Shown: positions 25,530 to 28,735 of the stretch, piece after piece | Layout of the letters: every line of letters starts with the position of its first letter | How positions within the stretch are numbered: the first letter of the stretch is position 1 | NCBI RefSeq assembly: GCF_000485595.1 | Contig: NW_014577607.1 | Location: 26,452 to 55,186, forward strand | Direction: 5' to 3' | Length of the DNA: 28,735 nucleotides | Origin: Priapulus caudatus | Lineage: Eukaryota; Priapulida; Priapulimorpha; Priapulimorphida; Priapulidae | Translations under genes and position numbers: made by a program | Notes under the pieces: generated by a model | What the model saw: only the letters and a program-made list of their open reading frames with translations | Told to the model about the DNA's origin: nothing | Databases searched by the model: none

Positions 25530-25905
25530 AATCATCATCTTCGTCATCATCATCATCATTATTATTATCATCATCAGTAGCAGCAGCAGCAACAGCAGCA
25601 GCAGCAACGGCAAGAACAACAACAGCGGCAACATCAGCAGCAGCAGCAACGGCAACAGCAGCAGCAGCAGCAGCAGCAACAACAACAACAGCAGCAGTAA
25701 CAGCAACAACATCAACAACAGCAGCAGCAGCAGTAACAAAACAGCGACAGCAGCAGAAACGCCAACAGCAACAGCAGCAGCAGCAGAAACAACAGCGGCG
25801 GCGGAGACAGCAGCAGCAGCAGCGCCAGCAGCAGCGGCAACCCCAGCAGCAGCAGCGGCGGCGGCGGCGGCGGCGGCGGCAGTAGCAGCAGCAGCAACTC
25901 GTTAC
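25530..25905 (+). repeat. (CAT)n/(CAG)n/(GGC)n block, copy 2
   Basis: It starts like 23736-23876 and extends through AGC/AAC/GGC units. The frame encoding Ser/Asn/Ala runs is compositional only. Confidence 0.93.
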
Positions 25906-25929
25906 ATGTGCGCATCGCCCGCCTGACTG

Positions 25930-28735
25930 CAGTAATACGGTCGTTCACAGTCCGAATGAATGTAGTAGAATAGAGCAGTCTCTGCTACATCTACGCTGCT
26001 ACAAACCGAGATTATCATCAAGTTTTTATGCACATAATAATAAAATGGTTCGTATATGTATGTACATAGGGCCGTGGCTCATTGTAAGGATTCACTACTT
26101 CGAGTTGAGCGATTATCGGCTAGCAGTAATATCGGCAGGAGCTTTTTTGCATAATAAAGCGGTTTTGCATAGCGAGAATGTGAGAGCAAAATTATGCATG
26201 AGTATACACGAGTTTGGTATTTTGATATGTAAAAAGGAAACTTCTTTTTCGTCAGTGTCGCTTCTCTGTATATGTGCAAACGGTTGATTACTGCGCACAC
26301 GATGGACCATGCGGTGGTTTTTGGCAATCGTGCACAGACGTCAGAAGGTGTTTTATGATTTCGTCCTCTATTTAAAAAGTGCACGTGCTCAATATTTTAC
26401 AAATCATTGCGTAGTCGCACTCCTATGGCGTTTACAGAAAGATATGCAGCCCCTGGTGGTAATGTTGAGCAACGATAGTGCCAATTTTAAAACTGTAGTT
26501 TTACAAATGACGGTTACGCAATATTCTACTCATCGTGCACAGTATCTCACACTACGCAGTTTATTTTATTTATGCATACTTATTATAGCTATGAGAAGAA
26601 TAAAAGGATATACCTGAGATTACATATTGGATCATTTCACGTGAGAAATATTACCGCCGTTTCAATAAATTACTCGTAGTTATTTTAAAGTAATGTAGTG
26701 TGGTAATTTAGGCAATCCTAATATGGCCGTAACTCTTCGAAAATGTGTTGTGACACGCGAGAAACTGCGATAGAATATTGTAATTAGATCTGCAACCATA
26801 TCATTTCCCACTGAATCCACGTAGGTGCATTAGAAAATTGCATTACGCAATATGGTGCTTAGTTGTTCGTGTTAGTGCCAGTAAATTGCACCACCGCAGA
26901 GAACATACATTCGTAATAAATGTAACATATTTTTTTACATTTTTATTGAAATTATTAATAAAGGTTTTACTTAATGGGATGAGAAAATCGTGAGCTATAG
27001 AGTTTTTCTTGTCCACGAAATCCTTGATATTTCAAATCAGTGCATCATAAATTCCAGTAAACTTCATGTAAAATTATGTCGTTTGTTAAAAGTTTTATGA
27101 TTACTATTGGCACGCAAGGAAAATTTCTATAAATGTGGCGTTGACGCTGTGCTCAGAAGCATACGACCTGTTATAGTTAGAGATTAACCTGAATCCAGCT
27201 TATAGCATCAAGATATGACCGGAGCGGACCTCAGTACCCATGAGAGTAAAGAGCACAGGTTAATTAATGTAGACATAGCGTATGTAGGCCTGTGAGAGCT
27301 AGGTATAGCAGGATGGGAATAGGCAATAATTTGACGCGAATGACGAATAGGATATTTCTCACTGGATCACGTAATAAGCGCCACGTTCACGTGGATAGCG
27401 TATAAGGCGCTGTCATTCGTACTGTCTATTGGCAGTGGTTCATTTCTTTCCGTATTTACTTATATTCGATGTCGTAAAATCAGTAAACCTGTGCATGCTG
27501 ACTTAACTCGGCCGCAGGCTTCCTGCTGGACTTGTTAGTTTCGCTTGTATGCTTGACTATTTCATTCTAGAAATGGTTGTTATCTCAGATCGAAGTTCCG
27601 AACGTCGAGAAAACTCAACATTTGGACTCACACAATGAACAAACACCGCACGATGCGTTTAGAGAATAAATCTTAGATCCGATTGCGAACAGTCTACAAA
27701 TTTCCGTGTCCATTCTACCACTGCATTTCGTGTGCGCAGTTCAGTATATATGGTACATATATGTATGTACATATGTAACATGCAGAGGATGTAAGTACAG
27801 TATATAGTATATACAGTAGACGTACGTATGTGTGTAGAGTCCACAGATCTTCTGCTGCAGTCAGGTGTAACAGGAGTTTTATTGTCGTTCCAAAGGCATA
27901 CGTTTACGAACGGGTGTTTTCACTATACAGTAGTAATTTTATTACATCAGTAAGATGTGCTTTTAGACTACGAGAAACCATAGTCAGCATATAAGCGGAT
28001 TCCTATCATATTTTTCAAAGCTTTATTCAGAAACCCCCACGTAGGTCATGTATTATATCTACACAGATATAGGCGTATGTGCGCCATTACACGAAGCGAT
28101 TTTTATTCATTTTTTATTATAGTTTAACAGGATTGCCGCGATTGATTTTTGTGCGAAACCCTCCTGTCGTCGTGAATTACCTCTCGCGAGAAACCGTCTC
28201 GCGATCGCCCTTCTTTTCACACGCCTCTCGTTATAAACCGCTACTTAGCCTACGTCGTCGCGACAGACGCGATAGTACAATGATTTAAATGACCTTTATG
28301 CGATTTATATGCGAAGTGGGCAGGGAAAGAAATTTCGCGGACAATAGGTTGAACATGAAAACGCAGCGGCTCTTGACGAATGCGAGACTTGCGTCGTGAA
28401 TGTTCGGTCTCATGCGGGTAATGTGTTTAGAGAAGCATTCGTTGCTGATTAGCAGAAAATGACGAGGCGTGTGAGAGAAACGTTAAGTATGTATTAGTAA
28501 AAATATTAGGTATATATATTGGTAAAGAAAAATAGTAGGTATATTGGTAGCGGCTGACATACGTTAAGGCGATGAGTGTGCGAAATTTGCTCCTTACGAT
28601 GATGAAGCAATGCGCAATGTTCACTAGTCAAACGCCGGAGCGTCCTTCATAACACGTGTATCTATGCAAATTTATTCGACTGTTGTCTGTCTGTGGTCTA
28701 TCCAAGACTCGTATTTTAACGGTTTGTCACGAGAT
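25930..28735. other. Intergenic AT-rich sequence, no gene recognised
   Basis: Only short open frames are present, none with recognisable domains, exon-like homology or codon bias. Local TA/GTATA palindromic runs occur near 27750-27820. I see no tRNA, rRNA or clear transposon ends. Confidence 0.65.

Noticed and set aside
25492-25926. Ser/Asn/Ala-rich 144 aa frame resembling a polyQ-type protein
   Set aside because: Pure trinucleotide repeat also present as a duplicate at 23736-23876. No non-repeat coding sequence is attached.
26045-26617. Open frames of 65-102 aa downstream of FIG4
   Set aside because: Both strands are equally open, there is no homology that I recognise, and the lengths fit chance in AT-rich DNA.

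Overview
The window is animal nuclear DNA carrying one recognisable gene. Its exons have GT..AG borders and are spread over about 21 kb on the + strand. There are long microsatellites, several terminal-inverted-repeat (TIR) elements and a Helitron. The protein aligns along its length with animal FIG4 (Sac3), but the DNA is not vertebrate-like. I infer a bilaterian marine-type invertebrate (spiralian, priapulid or similar) and cannot name the species.

Layout. Positions 1-273 are an (ACAGAG)n microsatellite. Positions 371-21305 hold 21 exons of the phosphoinositide 5-phosphatase FIG4: 861 codons plus the stop at 21303-21305. The first roughly 55-60 residues and the promoter lie upstream of the window. 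Exons 1-16 (371-9021) are closely spaced and encode most of the SAC phosphatase domain, with the catalytic CX5R motif in exon 11. Exons 17-21 (13557-21305) encode the serine/acidic linker and C-terminal tail and are separated by long, repeat-filled introns.

Intron contents. Intron 4 holds a 936 bp foldback element with TTA target-site duplications (TSDs). Intron 9 holds a 173 bp MITE. Intron 16 holds a foldback element split by a 1.58 kb non-autonomous Helitron. The intron 17/exon 18 border is an eight-copy tandem array in which every copy carries a 3' splice-site-like sequence. Intron 18 holds a 123 bp MITE. Intron 20 holds a homeodomain/octamer-rich unique block, a 600 bp pyrimidine tract and a (GTT)n tract.

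Downstream. Positions 21306-22145 are a GTGC-rich array that probably lies in the 3' UTR, with the first canonical AATAAA at 22414. Positions 22439-25905 contain a diverged large tandem duplication broken by a 396 bp assembly gap (23340-23735). Positions 25930-28735 show no convincing gene.

No multi-gene system, CRISPR array, operon or intact transposase was found. The most unusual items are the splice-acceptor array at exon 18, the Helitron-in-foldback nesting, and the long intronic hairpins inside the FIG4 transcription unit.
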